Source: Treponema sp. (GTDB lineage Bacteria > Spirochaetota > Spirochaetia > Treponematales > Treponemataceae). From it: 37,148 nucleotides of DNA. A program made the position numbers and the translations under genes. The DNA lies in NCBI GenBank assembly GCA_017629095.1, contig JAGBXW010000105.1, positions 1 to 37,148 on the forward strand. Direction: 5' to 3'. Positions 1 to 8,384 of this stretch are shown here, in pieces (within the stretch, counting starts at the first letter, position 1; each line of letters begins with the position of its first letter). The notes beneath the pieces were generated by a model. The model worked only from the letters and a program-made list of their open reading frames with translations. It was not told the DNA's origin and did no database searches.

Positions 1-1
1 A

Positions 2-361
2 CTCATAGATAAGGCAAAAGCAGATGGACAAGCACAGCCCCTCACAAGAGCTATTCGAGAGGCTGTACATCACAACATCTTAAAAGATTACTTGGAACGT
101 AAAGGAGGTGAGACTTTGAGTATCCTAACAGCAGAATACGATTATGCCACCGACATCGCAGTGAAGCAAGAAGAAGCCTATGCCATCGGGCTGGAACGTG
201 GAATTGAACGTGGACGGCAGGAAGGCGTTGAACGTGGAGCTTACGAAAAGGCTCTAGAGACGGCTCAGTTAATGATCGGGTTGGGAATTCCACTAGAACA
301 AGTTCAACTTTGTACAACCCTTCCCCTAGAAACAGTTCTGGAGCTGGCACAAGAACTATAA
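2..361 (+). CDS. Rpn-family (COG5464) nuclease/putative transposase, C-terminal fragment
   Basis: The frame is open from base 2, so the gene begins before the window and only the last 119 residues are present. A TTG at 92 and other internal starts are not needed. The visible part contains a helix ending in DYLERKGGE, a TAEYDYATDIAV segment and a repetitive charged helix with GLERGIERGRQEGVERG. That layout is the usual C-terminus of the Rpn/PD-(D/E)XK 'recombination-promoting nuclease, putative transposase' family, which is often present in many copies in treponemes. The catalytic N-terminal domain lies outside the window, so activity cannot be judged. The family assignment rests on recall of the tail pattern. 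It could also be a decayed copy. Confidence 0.75.
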   Translation, partial: LIDKAKADGQAQPLTRAIREAVHHNILKDYLERKGGETLSILTAEYDYATDIAVKQEEAYAIGLERGIERGRQEGVERGAYEKALETAQLMIGLGIPLEQVQLCTTLPLETVLELAQEL

Positions 362-380
362 TCAGCCCATTACCTTATCT

Positions 381-419
381 AAAATAAAAATCCTCTTGGT
401 TCACCGAGCCAAGAGGATT
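381..419 (-). terminator. Rho-independent terminator of ettA
   Basis: An 11-bp perfect stem (389-399 with 409-419, AATCCTCTTGG) is followed on the minus strand by TTTTTATTTTA. It lies 20 bases beyond the ettA stop codon. On the plus strand there is no T-run after the stem, so it mainly serves ettA. Confidence 0.85.
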
Positions 420-438
420 CCAATTTCCCATATCTAAT

Positions 439-2199
439 TTATCGCTCCATCTTGCGATACACAGTCTTGTGGGGGCGATCTGCATCAGCACCAAGTTGCT
501 TTCGTCTCCATTCAGCGTAGTCGCTCCAGTTACCTTCAAACCACATTACCTGGCTGTTGTTTTCAAAGGCCAAGATGTGGGTACAAATTCTGTCCAAGAA
601 CCAGCGATCGTGGCTTACGATAAGAGCACAACCAGCAAAATCTTCGATAGCATCTTCCAAGGCACGAATGGTTGCCACGTCTAAGTCGTTGGTGGGCTCG
701 TCCAACAGCAACACGTTGGCTCCCTGCTTGAGCATCATAGCTAGGTTCAAGCGATTTCGTTCACCACCGGAAAGCACCCCAACCTTTTTCTGCTGATCGG
801 CACCAGCAAAGTTAAACCAAGAACAATAAGCACGAGAGTTCACCTCACGAATGGCTCCATTAACAGGGCGACCTTTTTCATCCACTGCTCCTAGCTTAAT
901 AATGTCCAAGCCGTCGGAAAGCTGCTCCCACACGGTTTTATCGGGATTCAGCAGGCTTCGCATCTGGTCAACATAAACAAGCTTTACGGTTTCTCCCACA
1001 CGAATGGAACCACCATCAGGCTTCTCTCCACCGGGAGTTCCGTCCAGCCGTCCCACAGTTTGCCCCGCAGCATCTGCAATGAGCTTGAACAAGGTGGTTT
1101 TTCCTGCACCGTTGGGACCAACAATTCCAACAACGGCACCAGCAGGCACATTAAAGGTAAGGTTATCAAAAAGGAGTCGGTCTCCAAAGCCCTTCTTCAA
1201 ATCATTTGCTTCGATAACAACTCCACCAAGACGAGGACCAGCGGGAATAGAAATCTTTGTGTCCTTAATCTGAGCCTTCCCATCCTGGGCCAAAAGCTGC
1301 TCATACTTGGTGATATGCTCCTTGTGCTTGGCCTGGCGTCCCTTAGCACTCATGTGAATCCACTCCAGCTCCCGAGCCAGGGCCTTTCTTCGCTCGCTTT
1401 CACCCTTTTCTTCCTGGGCGAGACGCTTTTCTTTTTGCTCCAGCCAGCTAGAATAATTTCCCTTGAAGGGAATTCCTTCGCCACGGTCTAGCTCTAAAAT
1501 CCAGCCCGCTACATTGTCCAAGAAGTAGCGGTCGTGGGTAATGGCGATAATGGTACCTTCGTACTGCTGCAAATGACGTTCAAGCCAAGCAACAGTTTCT
1601 GCGTCCAAGTGGTTGGTGGGTTCGTCTAACAGGAGGATGTCGGGCTTTTGCAAAAGCAATCGACACAGAGCCACACGGCGGCGCTCACCTCCAGACAACA
1701 CGTCTACGCACTGATCTGGTGGCGGACAACGCAAGGCATCCATAGCCAGCTCCAAGCGAGAATCTAGGTTCCAGGCGTCAAGAGCGTCAAGCTTTTCTTG
1801 TACTGCAGCCTGCTGGTCGCACAACTTTTCTATGTCGGCATCAGGGTCACCAAAGGCTTCGTTTATGCGGTCAAATTCTGCCAGTAAGTCCGTAACCTCT
1901 TTTACACCCTCACTGACAATTTCCTTTACTGTTTTACCAGCTTCTAACTCAGGTTCCTGTTCAAGATAACCAATGGAATAACCAGGAGAAACTGCGGTTT
2001 CACCAGTAAAATCCGTGTCCACTCCAGCCAAAATCTTGAATAAGCTGGACTTACCAGAGCCGTTGGCACCAATAACACCAATCTTTGCTCCGTAATAATA
2101 TGAAATGCTGATATCCTTCAGCACCGTCTTGGTTCCATAGGTACGAGAAACACGACTCATGGAATAAATAATTTTCTTGTCATCAACAGTTGTAGCCAT
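439..2199 (-). CDS. ettA: Energy-dependent translational throttle protein EttA (ABC-F ATPase)
   Basis: A soluble ABC-F protein of 586 residues with two ATPase domains and no membrane domain. EttA-type proteins bind the ribosomal E site and gate the first elongation steps according to ATP/ADP level. First Walker A is GANGSGKS (about residues 44-51), with signature LSGGERRR and Walker B LLLDEPTNHLD. The second set is GPNGAGKT (about 359), LSGGERNR and LLLDEPTNDLD. Segments such as ITHDRYFLDNVAGWILELDRGEGIP followed by the YSSWLEQKE linker match EttA rather than Uup or YheS. The C-terminal half carries a Gly/Asp-rich insertion after the second Walker A, making it slightly longer than the E. coli protein (about 555). 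The gene is monocistronic: own terminator at 381-419, divergent from the next gene. Its ATG is only six bases after the predicted -10 box (see findings). Confidence 0.95.
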   Translation of the reverse strand: MATTVDDKKIIYSMSRVSRTYGTKTVLKDISISYYYGAKIGVIGANGSGKSSLFKILAGVDTDFTGETAVSPGYSIGYLEQEPELEAGKTVKEIVSEGVKEVTDLLAEFDRINEAFGDPDADIEKLCDQQAAVQEKLDALDAWNLDSRLELAMDALRCPPPDQCVDVLSGGERRRVALCRLLLQKPDILLLDEPTNHLDAETVAWLERHLQQYEGTIIAITHDRYFLDNVAGWILELDRGEGIPFKGNYSSWLEQKEKRLAQEEKGESERRKALARELEWIHMSAKGRQAKHKEHITKYEQLLAQDGKAQIKDTKISIPAGPRLGGVVIEANDLKKGFGDRLLFDNLTFNVPAGAVVGIVGPNGAGKTTLFKLIADAAGQTVGRLDGTPGGEKPDGGSIRVGETVKLVYVDQMRSLLNPDKTVWEQLSDGLDIIKLGAVDEKGRPVNGAIREVNSRAYCSWFNFAGADQQKKVGVLSGGERNRLNLAMMLKQGANVLLLDEPTNDLDVATIRALEDAIEDFAGCALIVSHDRWFLDRICTHILAFENNSQVMWFEGNWSDYAEWRRKQLGADADRPHKTVYRKMER

Positions 2200-2205
2200 G
2201 ACCTA

Positions 2206-2234
2206 AGTATAGAGGAAATAGAGAGATATGTCGA
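2206..2234 (-). promoter_or_regulatory. Predicted sigma-70 promoter of ettA
   Basis: On the minus strand, TCGACA (2234-2229), a 17-base spacer and TATACT (2211-2206). Only TAGGTC separates the -10 from the ATG at 2199, so transcription would begin at or next to the start codon. Confidence 0.55.
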
Positions 2235-2283
2235 GGGAGAACGTGACAATCCCACCATGAAGCAGGAAAGGTTGAAATAAAAG

Positions 2284-2312
2284 TTGTATCCCTTAAAAAG
2301 TCATGGTATATT
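2284..2312 (+). promoter_or_regulatory. Predicted sigma-70 promoter of the SPOR/YfaP-like gene
   Basis: TTGTAT (2284-2289), 17-base spacer, TATATT (2307-2312), giving a leader of about 25 bases that contains GGAGGT before the ATG at 2346. Confidence 0.55.
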
Positions 2313-2345
2313 TTAAATGAACCAATCACAGAACGGAGGTATTTG

Positions 2346-3386
2346 ATGAACAAAAAACTATTTTTTATTTTATGGGTTTCTATTTTTTTTATTTCCTCTA
2401 GCATCGGTGCAGAAGAATGGAAGGTTTGTTTAGGTTCTTTTAGAAACAAAAAGAATGCAGAAACACGAGTGGAAGCATTAAAAAAAGGAGGTATACCTTC
2501 TTCTATAGTGCAACATAAAACGGGAGATGGCACTATTTTATATAGGGTTTTCTATGAGGAAAATTTTCAAAATCAAGCTTCTGCAAATCTCCACAAAGAA
2601 TTGCTTTCAAATTATCCACCTATTAAAGCCCTCAAAATCAATGACATTTGGTTTTTGAAGGTAAAAGAAACGGAAAAAACCCCTCCCGCCCCTCCAGTTG
2701 TCCAACGGTCAGTTGCTCCCATTTCTGCACAACGGAGTCTCACTATAAAAGATAGTGACACTGGTGAACCTGTACCAGATGCAGATGTAAATATTGACGA
2801 AAAATGGCAGATGAAGTCAGACTCAGCAGGACAGGTTCCCATTCCAGTAGAAGTAGAAGATGGCATTCATACAGTACAGGTATCAAAAGCTGGTCAGTAT
2901 ATACCAACTCCAGGAGAATTTACCTTAGATGGCGGCCAAGTCGTATCTGCACCACAAATCTCTCTTCCTAAAGAAGTCGATTATAAAAGAATTAAAATCG
3001 TTCTGGACTGGGGAGAAGCCCCCAGCGATTTAGATGCCCATCTTTATGGAAAGAATGCCCATGTGTATTTTAACAATCAAAAAGCAAGCAACATGGAATT
3101 AGACCGAGATGACACCTCTAGCTATGGCCCAGAAACCCACACCATAAAAGAGCCTGCTCCCAATGATGTGTACAAATATTATGTTCACAATTATTCTGAT
3201 AGTGACACCCCAGCCAGTTCCAGATTGTCTAACTCAGAAGCTCAAGTAAAGGTGTACATCGATAACGAGCTCAAAAAAACTTTTACAATACCCCCCAATC
3301 AAGAAGGCGTTATCTGGCATGTTTTTGATGTTGTAAACGGGAGAGAGATTGTCGAGCAAAACAAGATGGTATCTTCAATGAAATAA
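2346..3386 (+). CDS. Exported SPOR-like / carboxypeptidase-regulatory-like / YfaP-like protein
   Basis: 346 residues with a Sec signal peptide (MNKKLFFILW... to about residue 20, GAEEWKV after cleavage). Three parts follow. Residues 24-90 resemble a SPOR-like fold (WKVCLGSFRNKKNAETRVEAL), a type that binds denuded peptidoglycan glycan or similar ligands. Residues 125-195 resemble a carboxypeptidase-regulatory or PEGA-like beta-sandwich (IKDSDTGEPVPDADVNI). Residues 205-346 resemble the YfaP/DUF2135 group (VLDWGEAPSDLDAHLYG, DDTSSYGPETHTI). The ATG at 2346 is chosen over the TTG at 2343 because GGAGGT ends at 2340, which leaves five bases. It stands alone between a promoter and a terminator. 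A periplasmic or envelope role is inferred; no catalytic residues are evident and the ligand is unknown. Confidence 0.8.
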   Translation: MNKKLFFILWVSIFFISSSIGAEEWKVCLGSFRNKKNAETRVEALKKGGIPSSIVQHKTGDGTILYRVFYEENFQNQASANLHKELLSNYPPIKALKINDIWFLKVKETEKTPPAPPVVQRSVAPISAQRSLTIKDSDTGEPVPDADVNIDEKWQMKSDSAGQVPIPVEVEDGIHTVQVSKAGQYIPTPGEFTLDGGQVVSAPQISLPKEVDYKRIKIVLDWGEAPSDLDAHLYGKNAHVYFNNQKASNMELDRDDTSSYGPETHTIKEPAPNDVYKYYVHNYSDSDTPASSRLSNSEAQVKVYIDNELKKTFTIPPNQEGVIWHVFDVVNGREIVEQNKMVSSMK

Positions 3387-3419
3387 AAAAAGGGAGACAG
3401 CGTTTTAGCCGTCTCCCCT
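3387..3419. terminator. Bidirectional terminator (first of three related copies)
   Basis: Stem GGGAGAC (3392-3398) with GTCTCCC (3411-3417). The minus strand has a strong T-run after it, the plus strand a shorter one. It separates the plus-strand gene ending at 3386 from the minus-strand remnant ending at 3433. Almost the same hairpin recurs at 4315-4338, and a related one at 3741-3761. Confidence 0.75.
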
Positions 3420-3432
3420 TTAACTTTCAATT

Positions 3433-3705
3433 TTACTGCATCTTGATAAATGTTACTGGCCCCAAATCCTCATCGTAAAATGTAATTGTGCCATTGTCTA
3501 ATTCAACATCATACTTTGTGACACCATCATCGAAAGTGGCTTTATTGCCATGATAGGTATAGGTTCCCGACAAATCGCCACCGCCTAACACACTCATGCC
3601 AGTGAGGGTAAAGGTATAATCTTCTTTCACCTCTAAAGTCATGGCAGATATATAATATGTTGTTCCCCATAGCCCAACAAAGGGATTTGATGAAGAACTT
3701 TCCAC
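3433..3705 (-). pseudogene. 5'-truncated lipocalin-like lipoprotein remnant
   Basis: An open frame of about 90 codons encodes a small beta-rich domain (SNPFVGLWGTTYY, then DYTFTLTG and GTYTYHGNKATF). It resembles the body of small treponemal lipoproteins, including the intact neighbour at 3778-4176, which starts its mature part with SPFVGSYSG. There is no signal peptide or lipobox. The only upstream start is a GTG at 3705 with no Shine-Dalgarno sequence, and an in-frame TAA lies two codons before it at 3711-3709. That TAA touches the edge of the 29-bp direct repeat at 3711-3739, as if recombination at the repeat removed the promoter and signal peptide. An internally started cytosolic protein (for example from the ATG at residue 22) is possible but unlikely. 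Confidence 0.7.
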
Positions 3706-3710
3706 TGGTT

Positions 3711-3739
3711 ATTAAAGACAACTATTTTAAAATAAAAAA
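3711..3739. repeat. 29-bp direct repeat, copy A
   Basis: Identical over 29 bases to 4285-4313, in the same orientation and 574 bases away. It forms the tail of the terminator at 3741-3761 and abuts the truncated lipoprotein frame. Key elements are AAAGACAACTA and an AT-rich end running into AATAAAAAA. Confidence 0.9.
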
Positions 3740-3761
3740 GGAAACAGCTTCATGCTGTCTC
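3731..3761 (-). terminator. Terminator of the lipoprotein gene at 3778
   Basis: On the minus strand, GAGACAGC (3761-3754), a five-base loop and GCTGTTTC (3748-3741), then CCTTTTTTATTTT. It is 17 bases past the stop codon of the lipoprotein gene. Confidence 0.75.
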
Positions 3762-3777
3762 ACAATCTAGTACAAGA

Positions 3778-4176
3778 CTATTTTCTCGTTAGTCTCATAC
3801 GTTTATCTGGAAGGTAATATGTGTCAGAACATTCCAAGATAAGCTCATTTCCATCTAAAGTTGCAGTCATAGTTACATTCTTTCCTTGCAAAGTCGCTTT
3901 TGCACCCTTGTCATAATAAACTCCTTGCAATAGCAAAAGAGAAGTTTCAGGAACAAGCGTATTTGGTCCGCTTTTCTCGGTACTTATGTTCATACCAAAA
4001 GAACCATCATCCTTCATAGTACAACTTACACTAAATTTTTCTTCCCAACCATTACCTAGGTCAGTCACAGTTTTACCAGAATAACTACCAACAAAAGGAC
4101 TTTCCTTAAACAGATCACACCCCATTGTCATGGCAACAAGTACCAAAATTAATGATACGACACCAATCTTTTTCAT
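3778..4176 (-). CDS. Small lipoprotein, lipocalin-like beta domain
   Basis: 132 residues. A signal peptide (MKKIGVVSLILVLVAMTMGC) ends in lipobox MTMG|C, so the mature protein is lipidated at Cys20 and probably anchored in the inner or outer membrane. The remainder is beta-rich, with SPFVGSYSGKTVTDLG near the lipid and repeated strand-forming segments, as in small lipocalin-like lipoproteins of treponemes. No ligand or function is known to me. AGGAGG is five bases before the ATG. It has its own promoter (4212-4240) and terminator (3731-3761) and is flanked by 29-bp direct repeats, so it looks like a self-contained cassette. The neighbouring truncated frame is a likely paralogue. Confidence 0.85.
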   Translation of the reverse strand: MKKIGVVSLILVLVAMTMGCDLFKESPFVGSYSGKTVTDLGNGWEEKFSVSCTMKDDGSFGMNISTEKSGPNTLVPETSLLLLQGVYYDKGAKATLQGKNVTMTATLDGNELILECSDTYYLPDKRMRLTRK

Positions 4177-4211
4177 CTGAACCTCCTATTAGTTCAATAT
4201 ATCTAATAACT

Positions 4212-4240
4212 ACTTTATCGTACCTATACTGCACTGTCAA
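4212..4240 (-). promoter_or_regulatory. Predicted sigma-70 promoter of the lipoprotein gene
   Basis: Consensus -35 TTGACA (4240-4235), 17-base spacer, -10 TAAAGT (4217-4212). The leader is about 30 bases and contains AGGAGG. Confidence 0.65.
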
Positions 4241-4284
4241 TGTTTTAATTTAGGAAATAGTAAACGTGTACATAAAAATAATAA

Positions 4285-4313
4285 ATTAAAGACAACTATT
4301 TTAAAATAAAAAA
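4285..4313. repeat. 29-bp direct repeat, copy B
   Basis: Exact partner of 3711-3739. Here it forms the tail of the chemoreceptor terminator at 4315-4338. The two copies bracket the lipoprotein gene at 3778-4176. Confidence 0.9.
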
Positions 4314-4338
4314 AGGAGACAGCGTTTTAGCCGTCTCC
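4305..4338 (-). terminator. Terminator of the first chemoreceptor gene
   Basis: Stem GGAGAC (4315-4320) with GTCTCC (4333-4338) and a T-rich run on the minus strand, 13 bases past the chemoreceptor stop. It is nearly identical to the terminator at 3387-3419. Confidence 0.8.
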
Positions 4339-4350
4339 CCATTACAAAGA

Positions 4351-6261
4351 TTAATCGATTTTGAATACGTGCAATTCCTCGGACAGAGCGTGAATGCTTT
4401 CCTTATTTTCCACTGCAAGTCCCTTTACACTCCTGACCGCGGCATTAATCTGAGAAGCTCCAGATGCCATGTCGTTCATGCTGGCGGTAATATCGTTAGT
4501 AAGCTCAATAAGGCGATGCATTTCGTTTACTACGATTTCGCTACCACGAAGCATTTCTTCGGAACCGTCACGAACTTCTTGAGTAACAACATTAATGTCC
4601 CTGATGGCTGCCAAAACTTCCTGGCTACCGGAATCCTGTTCCTGCATAGAAAGGTTCATTTCGCTACTCATTTGCAAGATTTCTTCGGATACCTTGTAAA
4701 TGTTGTTAAACTGGTCTTCTACCGTGCGAGTAGCCTGAGACAAAGCGGTAATATCTCCACCCAAGCTCTTCAGTGTGGTAGTAATAGCCTTACCCTGCAT
4801 ACTAGATTCTTCTGCCAACTTACGGATTTCATCAGCAACAACGGCAAATCCCTGTCCAGCCTCACCAGCGTGGGCAGCCTCAATGGCAGCATTCATAGCC
4901 AACAAGTTGGTCTGGCTTGCAATATGCTGAATAATTCCAGAAGCCTCCATCAAACCACCAGAAGCATCACTAATCTTTCTGGTAACCTCGGTGGCATTTG
5001 ACACTGCATCACGACCCTTGTTGGTGGCACTTGACAACACCTTGATTCTTTCGTCACTGCGTTCCAAAGTCTGAGAAATAGCGGCAATATTGGCTACCAT
5101 TTCTTCTACAGAAGCAGATGATTGAGTAACACTAGAAGCCTGACGAATAACACTCTGATTCAGTTTCTTGATTGTTTCAATGATTTGGGTAACTGTAGCT
5201 GTAGTTTCTTCTACACTGGCAGCCTGAGTCAAAGACTCTCCCTTTACATTGGAGATAGTGTCGCTCATATGATGAATAGCATTCGCAGCATCTTCCATGT
5301 TGTGCACCAAGGTAGTACCTGTTTCTGCCAAGTTAAGAGAAGATTTCTGAACAGCATGCATTAACGAACGAAGATGCTCCATGGTGATGTTAAAATCTTG
5401 GAACATCTGTCCAACCTCATTGTGACTTGTCACTTTAAGGGTAGAAGTTAAGTCGCTTTCACGAACGATATGCAAAGCCTTGGAAGTCTGGAAAATTGGA
5501 TCCAGCATAGAACGGCGGACAGTAATAACAAAGAAAATCACATTAGCAATTACAAGACCTGCAATTACAAACATCAAGACTTCAAGAAAATCCATCTTGT
5601 TGTTTAGCTCAAGGGTTTCTGCGTCCATACGATTGGTAATGGTAGAAACAAGTCCATCCAAGGGCTCAATGATTTTATCTGAGGTTCCCTGATAGGTGCT
5701 ACTAGTAACAATTCTCAGTGCAAAGCTTGAAACAGATTCACCAGGTAAGATGGCTTCAGGTCCATCAACAAAAGCCCCCTTGCTCATGCTATCCATAGCC
5801 TGTACCTCAAGCACAGCCAACTCATTGGAATCTTCCAGAGCCCTCTCTACAATGGCCAACTCATCTCGAGTAAAACCAGAACGCTCCAGCAAAGACACCA
5901 TGTCGATTCTTTCACCAGGATGCATATTTGCAGGTAAATTGCTAGGCCGTGGAGCTGTTCCAGAACGCCATCCCAAAATATTGTTATATTCGTCCAAGAA
6001 GGTTTTGCTACCACCGCTTACAATAAACATTCGACATGCTCTCGTCAAATCCTCTGAAGACTGCTTTACTTCAGTTGCCAAAAGCTGACACAATGTTGCC
6101 TTTGCTTGATCTTGCTCCAACTTATGCTGTGTGATTCGAACTTGAATCAACATAATCACCAGAAATGCCATCAATGTACAAATACTTACAACCTGCAAGG
6201 TAAAATTTGTCCTAAGTGACATTCCCCTTTTAATATCCATATCTTGTTTCATAGGTTCCAT
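4351..6261 (-). CDS. Methyl-accepting chemotaxis protein
   Basis: 636-residue transmembrane chemoreceptor. The start is the ATG at 6261, where GGGGGTGGAGG lies seven bases upstream; an upstream ATG at 6288 would include that Shine-Dalgarno site in the coding region. Order: TM1 (about residues 20-40), a helical sensor of about 175 residues, TM2 (about 225-250), HAMP (RRSMLDPIF... to about 310), then a long coiled-coil signalling domain. The conserved CheA/CheW-binding hairpin is intact ([20 protein letters not shown], then [18 protein letters not shown], about residues 435-486). No CheR-tethering pentapeptide is seen at the C-terminus. The sensor has FIVSGG followed by [12 protein letters not shown], shared with the next gene. 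The sensed ligand is unknown. Gene order and separate promoters suggest independent expression from its paralogue. Confidence 0.95.
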   Translation of the reverse strand: MEPMKQDMDIKRGMSLRTNFTLQVVSICTLMAFLVIMLIQVRITQHKLEQDQAKATLCQLLATEVKQSSEDLTRACRMFIVSGGSKTFLDEYNNILGWRSGTAPRPSNLPANMHPGERIDMVSLLERSGFTRDELAIVERALEDSNELAVLEVQAMDSMSKGAFVDGPEAILPGESVSSFALRIVTSSTYQGTSDKIIEPLDGLVSTITNRMDAETLELNNKMDFLEVLMFVIAGLVIANVIFFVITVRRSMLDPIFQTSKALHIVRESDLTSTLKVTSHNEVGQMFQDFNITMEHLRSLMHAVQKSSLNLAETGTTLVHNMEDAANAIHHMSDTISNVKGESLTQAASVEETTATVTQIIETIKKLNQSVIRQASSVTQSSASVEEMVANIAAISQTLERSDERIKVLSSATNKGRDAVSNATEVTRKISDASGGLMEASGIIQHIASQTNLLAMNAAIEAAHAGEAGQGFAVVADEIRKLAEESSMQGKAITTTLKSLGGDITALSQATRTVEDQFNNIYKVSEEILQMSSEMNLSMQEQDSGSQEVLAAIRDINVVTQEVRDGSEEMLRGSEIVVNEMHRLIELTNDITASMNDMASGASQINAAVRSVKGLAVENKESIHALSEELHVFKID

Positions 6262-6302
6262 AAGGTATCCTCCACCCCCTTTATACATGTAATGAAAGCG
6301 AA

Positions 6303-6331
6303 ATTATATTCCTAACTTACTTATTTGTAAA
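6303..6331 (-). promoter_or_regulatory. Predicted promoter of the first chemoreceptor gene
   Basis: TTTACA (6331-6326), 17-base spacer, consensus TATAAT (6308-6303). The -35 region contains a 16-mer (6319-6334) that recurs exactly at the brnT promoter (35721-35736). Confidence 0.65.
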
Positions 6332-6356
6332 TACTTAGATAAGCATTAGACAAAAA

Positions 6357-8246
6357 TTATACCTTGAATACACGAATTTCATCAGAAAGATTTCTAATAC
6401 TCTCCTTATTTTCCAAAGTTAGGGCCATAACATCTTGAACAGTTTTGTTCACTTGAGCAGTTCCCGCAGCCATTTCATTCATGCTACTGGTAATATTATT
6501 GGTAAGCTGGTTCAAATGCTCCATTTCTTGAGCCACGGTTACACTGCCCTCCAGCATTTCATCGGAGCCTTCTTTAACCTCCATAGTTACCGTATTTATC
6601 TGTTTGATAGCTTCCAGCACTTCTTTACTACCAGAATTCTGCTCTTGAATAGCATTATTCATTTCTATGCTCACCTGTTGGATTCGCTCGGAAATATTGT
6701 AAATTGCCCCGAACTTTTCTTCTACAGTGCGAGTAGATTCCGTCAAACTAGAAATGTCGCCACTGAGGGTTTTCAAGGTAGTCGTAATGGCCTTACCTTG
6801 AGTACGAGATTCCTCAGCCAATTTTCGGATTTCATCAGCAACAACGGCAAAGCCCTGACCTGCGTTACCAGCGTGGGCAGCTTCAATAGCGGCATTCATA
6901 GCCAGCAAGTTGGTCTGGCTTGCAATATGTTGAATAATACGAGAGGCTTCCAGCAAACCACCAGAAGCTTCGGTGATTTTTCTGGTAACATCGGTGGCAT
7001 GGGTAACGGTATCACGACCGCTTGTGGTGGCAGAAGCTAATTCGTGAATCATAACATCATTTTTTTCCAAGGTAGAAGAAATAGCAGCAATATTTGCCAA
7101 CATTTCTTCTACCGCAGCAGAAGATTCCCGTACGGCGGCAGACTGGTTTGTAATCTGGTCTCCCACCTTGTTTATGGTTTCAATGATAGTAGCCACCGTT
7201 TGGGCAGTATCATCTACACTAGAAGCCTGCACCAAGGACTTATCTTTTACAGCAGAAATATTGTCTCCCATTTGCTGCATGGTACTGGCGCTTTCTGTCA
7301 TATTTTGCGCCAAATTGTCTCCCACATCGGAGAGTTTTTGAGAAGAAGATTGGATGGTGTAAATAAGATGACGAAGAGTTTGCATGGTGCTGTTAAAGTC
7401 ACTAAACATCTTTCCTACTTCGTTATTTGATTTTACATCCAGCTCAACAGTTAAATCTCCAGAACTTACCACGCTCAGGGCACTTGATGTTTGGAGAATG
7501 GGAGACAATAAGGAACGCCTTAAAAAGGTAACGAAAATAATAATCTGAGCAACTACCAACAGGGTAATAACAAACATAATCGTTTGGTAAATGAACATAT
7601 TTCTGTCTAGCACACGAGCTTCTTCTGCCATTCTCTGGGTAATATTTGCATTCAGTGTGTCTAGGGGACGAATAATTTGATGAGAAATGGAATTGTAGCT
7701 GTTATTGGTGAGAATCCGCAAGGCAAATTCCTGCACACTTTCACCAGGAATGGCCAATTGTGGCCCAGATACAATCTTGCCTGAGCGGATACTTTCCATG
7801 GCCTGGGCTTCGGTCTTTCCTAACCCATCGGACAAGGCAAGAGAGGTTTCTACGGTCACCAATTCTTCTTCTGTAAATCCAACTTGTTCTAGCAAATCCA
7901 CCAGATTGATGGTTTCTCCTGGAAAAAGATTGTCTGCTAAATTGCTAGGACGAGGTGCACGACCAGACCGCCACGCAAGAATATCCTCATATTCATTGGA
8001 GTATATTTCATTACCGCCAGAAACCACAAACATGCGGCTATTGTTAGATAAATCCTCGGAACTTTGCCGCAACTCATTGGCAAGAAGCTGGCAAACACTT
8101 GTTTTTTCATGGGTATGTAAAATATCATTGATGGAAATACGCACCATTACAATCATCCCAATGAGACACACCATCATAAGAATGATTGCGGTGGATTGAA
8201 CAATAAATCTCATCTTTATGGATGATTGTTTTTTTGATGCTCCCAT
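6357..8246 (-). CDS. Methyl-accepting chemotaxis protein (paralogue of the preceding chemoreceptor)
   Basis: 629-residue chemoreceptor. The ATG at 8246 is preceded by AGAGGTG; the open frame continues upstream to a TTG at 8279, but that TTG has no ribosome-binding site. TM1 is near residues 15-35, followed by a helical sensor with FVVSGG and [14 protein letters not shown]2 (about 215-240), HAMP ([15 protein letters not shown]) and a full signalling domain ([38 protein letters not shown], about residues 428-478). It is clearly a duplicate of the gene at 4351-6261, with conservation in the sensor as well as the cytoplasmic part, so the two probably sense related cues. No C-terminal pentapeptide is seen. 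No terminator is visible between the two genes, so read-through into the next receptor is possible besides the second gene's own promoter. Confidence 0.95.
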   Translation of the reverse strand: MGASKKQSSIKMRFIVQSTAIILMMVCLIGMIVMVRISINDILHTHEKTSVCQLLANELRQSSEDLSNNSRMFVVSGGNEIYSNEYEDILAWRSGRAPRPSNLADNLFPGETINLVDLLEQVGFTEEELVTVETSLALSDGLGKTEAQAMESIRSGKIVSGPQLAIPGESVQEFALRILTNNSYNSISHQIIRPLDTLNANITQRMAEEARVLDRNMFIYQTIMFVITLLVVAQIIIFVTFLRRSLLSPILQTSSALSVVSSGDLTVELDVKSNNEVGKMFSDFNSTMQTLRHLIYTIQSSSQKLSDVGDNLAQNMTESASTMQQMGDNISAVKDKSLVQASSVDDTAQTVATIIETINKVGDQITNQSAAVRESSAAVEEMLANIAAISSTLEKNDVMIHELASATTSGRDTVTHATDVTRKITEASGGLLEASRIIQHIASQTNLLAMNAAIEAAHAGNAGQGFAVVADEIRKLAEESRTQGKAITTTLKTLSGDISSLTESTRTVEEKFGAIYNISERIQQVSIEMNNAIQEQNSGSKEVLEAIKQINTVTMEVKEGSDEMLEGSVTVAQEMEHLNQLTNNITSSMNEMAAGTAQVNKTVQDVMALTLENKESIRNLSDEIRVFKV

Positions 8247-8306
8247 ACATACACCTCTGTTTAAAAGCTTATAACACAAAAAATTCTAACGATACCTATA
8301 CAATCT

Positions 8307-8335
8307 AGTATATTAGAACAAATTTGAATTGTAAA
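8307..8335 (-). promoter_or_regulatory. Predicted promoter of the second chemoreceptor gene
   Basis: TTTACA (8335-8330), 17-base spacer, TATACT (8312-8307). The leader is about 55 bases. It has the same architecture as the promoter at 6303-6331. Confidence 0.6.
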
Positions 8336-8384
8336 TCTTTTTTTACGGAGTAGTTTCCAGTGGTTACAGCATAGGAGCTTTCAA

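Noticed and set aside
4369..5001. Plus-strand open frames opposite the chemoreceptors (also 6435-7430)
   Set aside because: Shadows of the conserved signalling domains; both paralogues produce equivalent frames.
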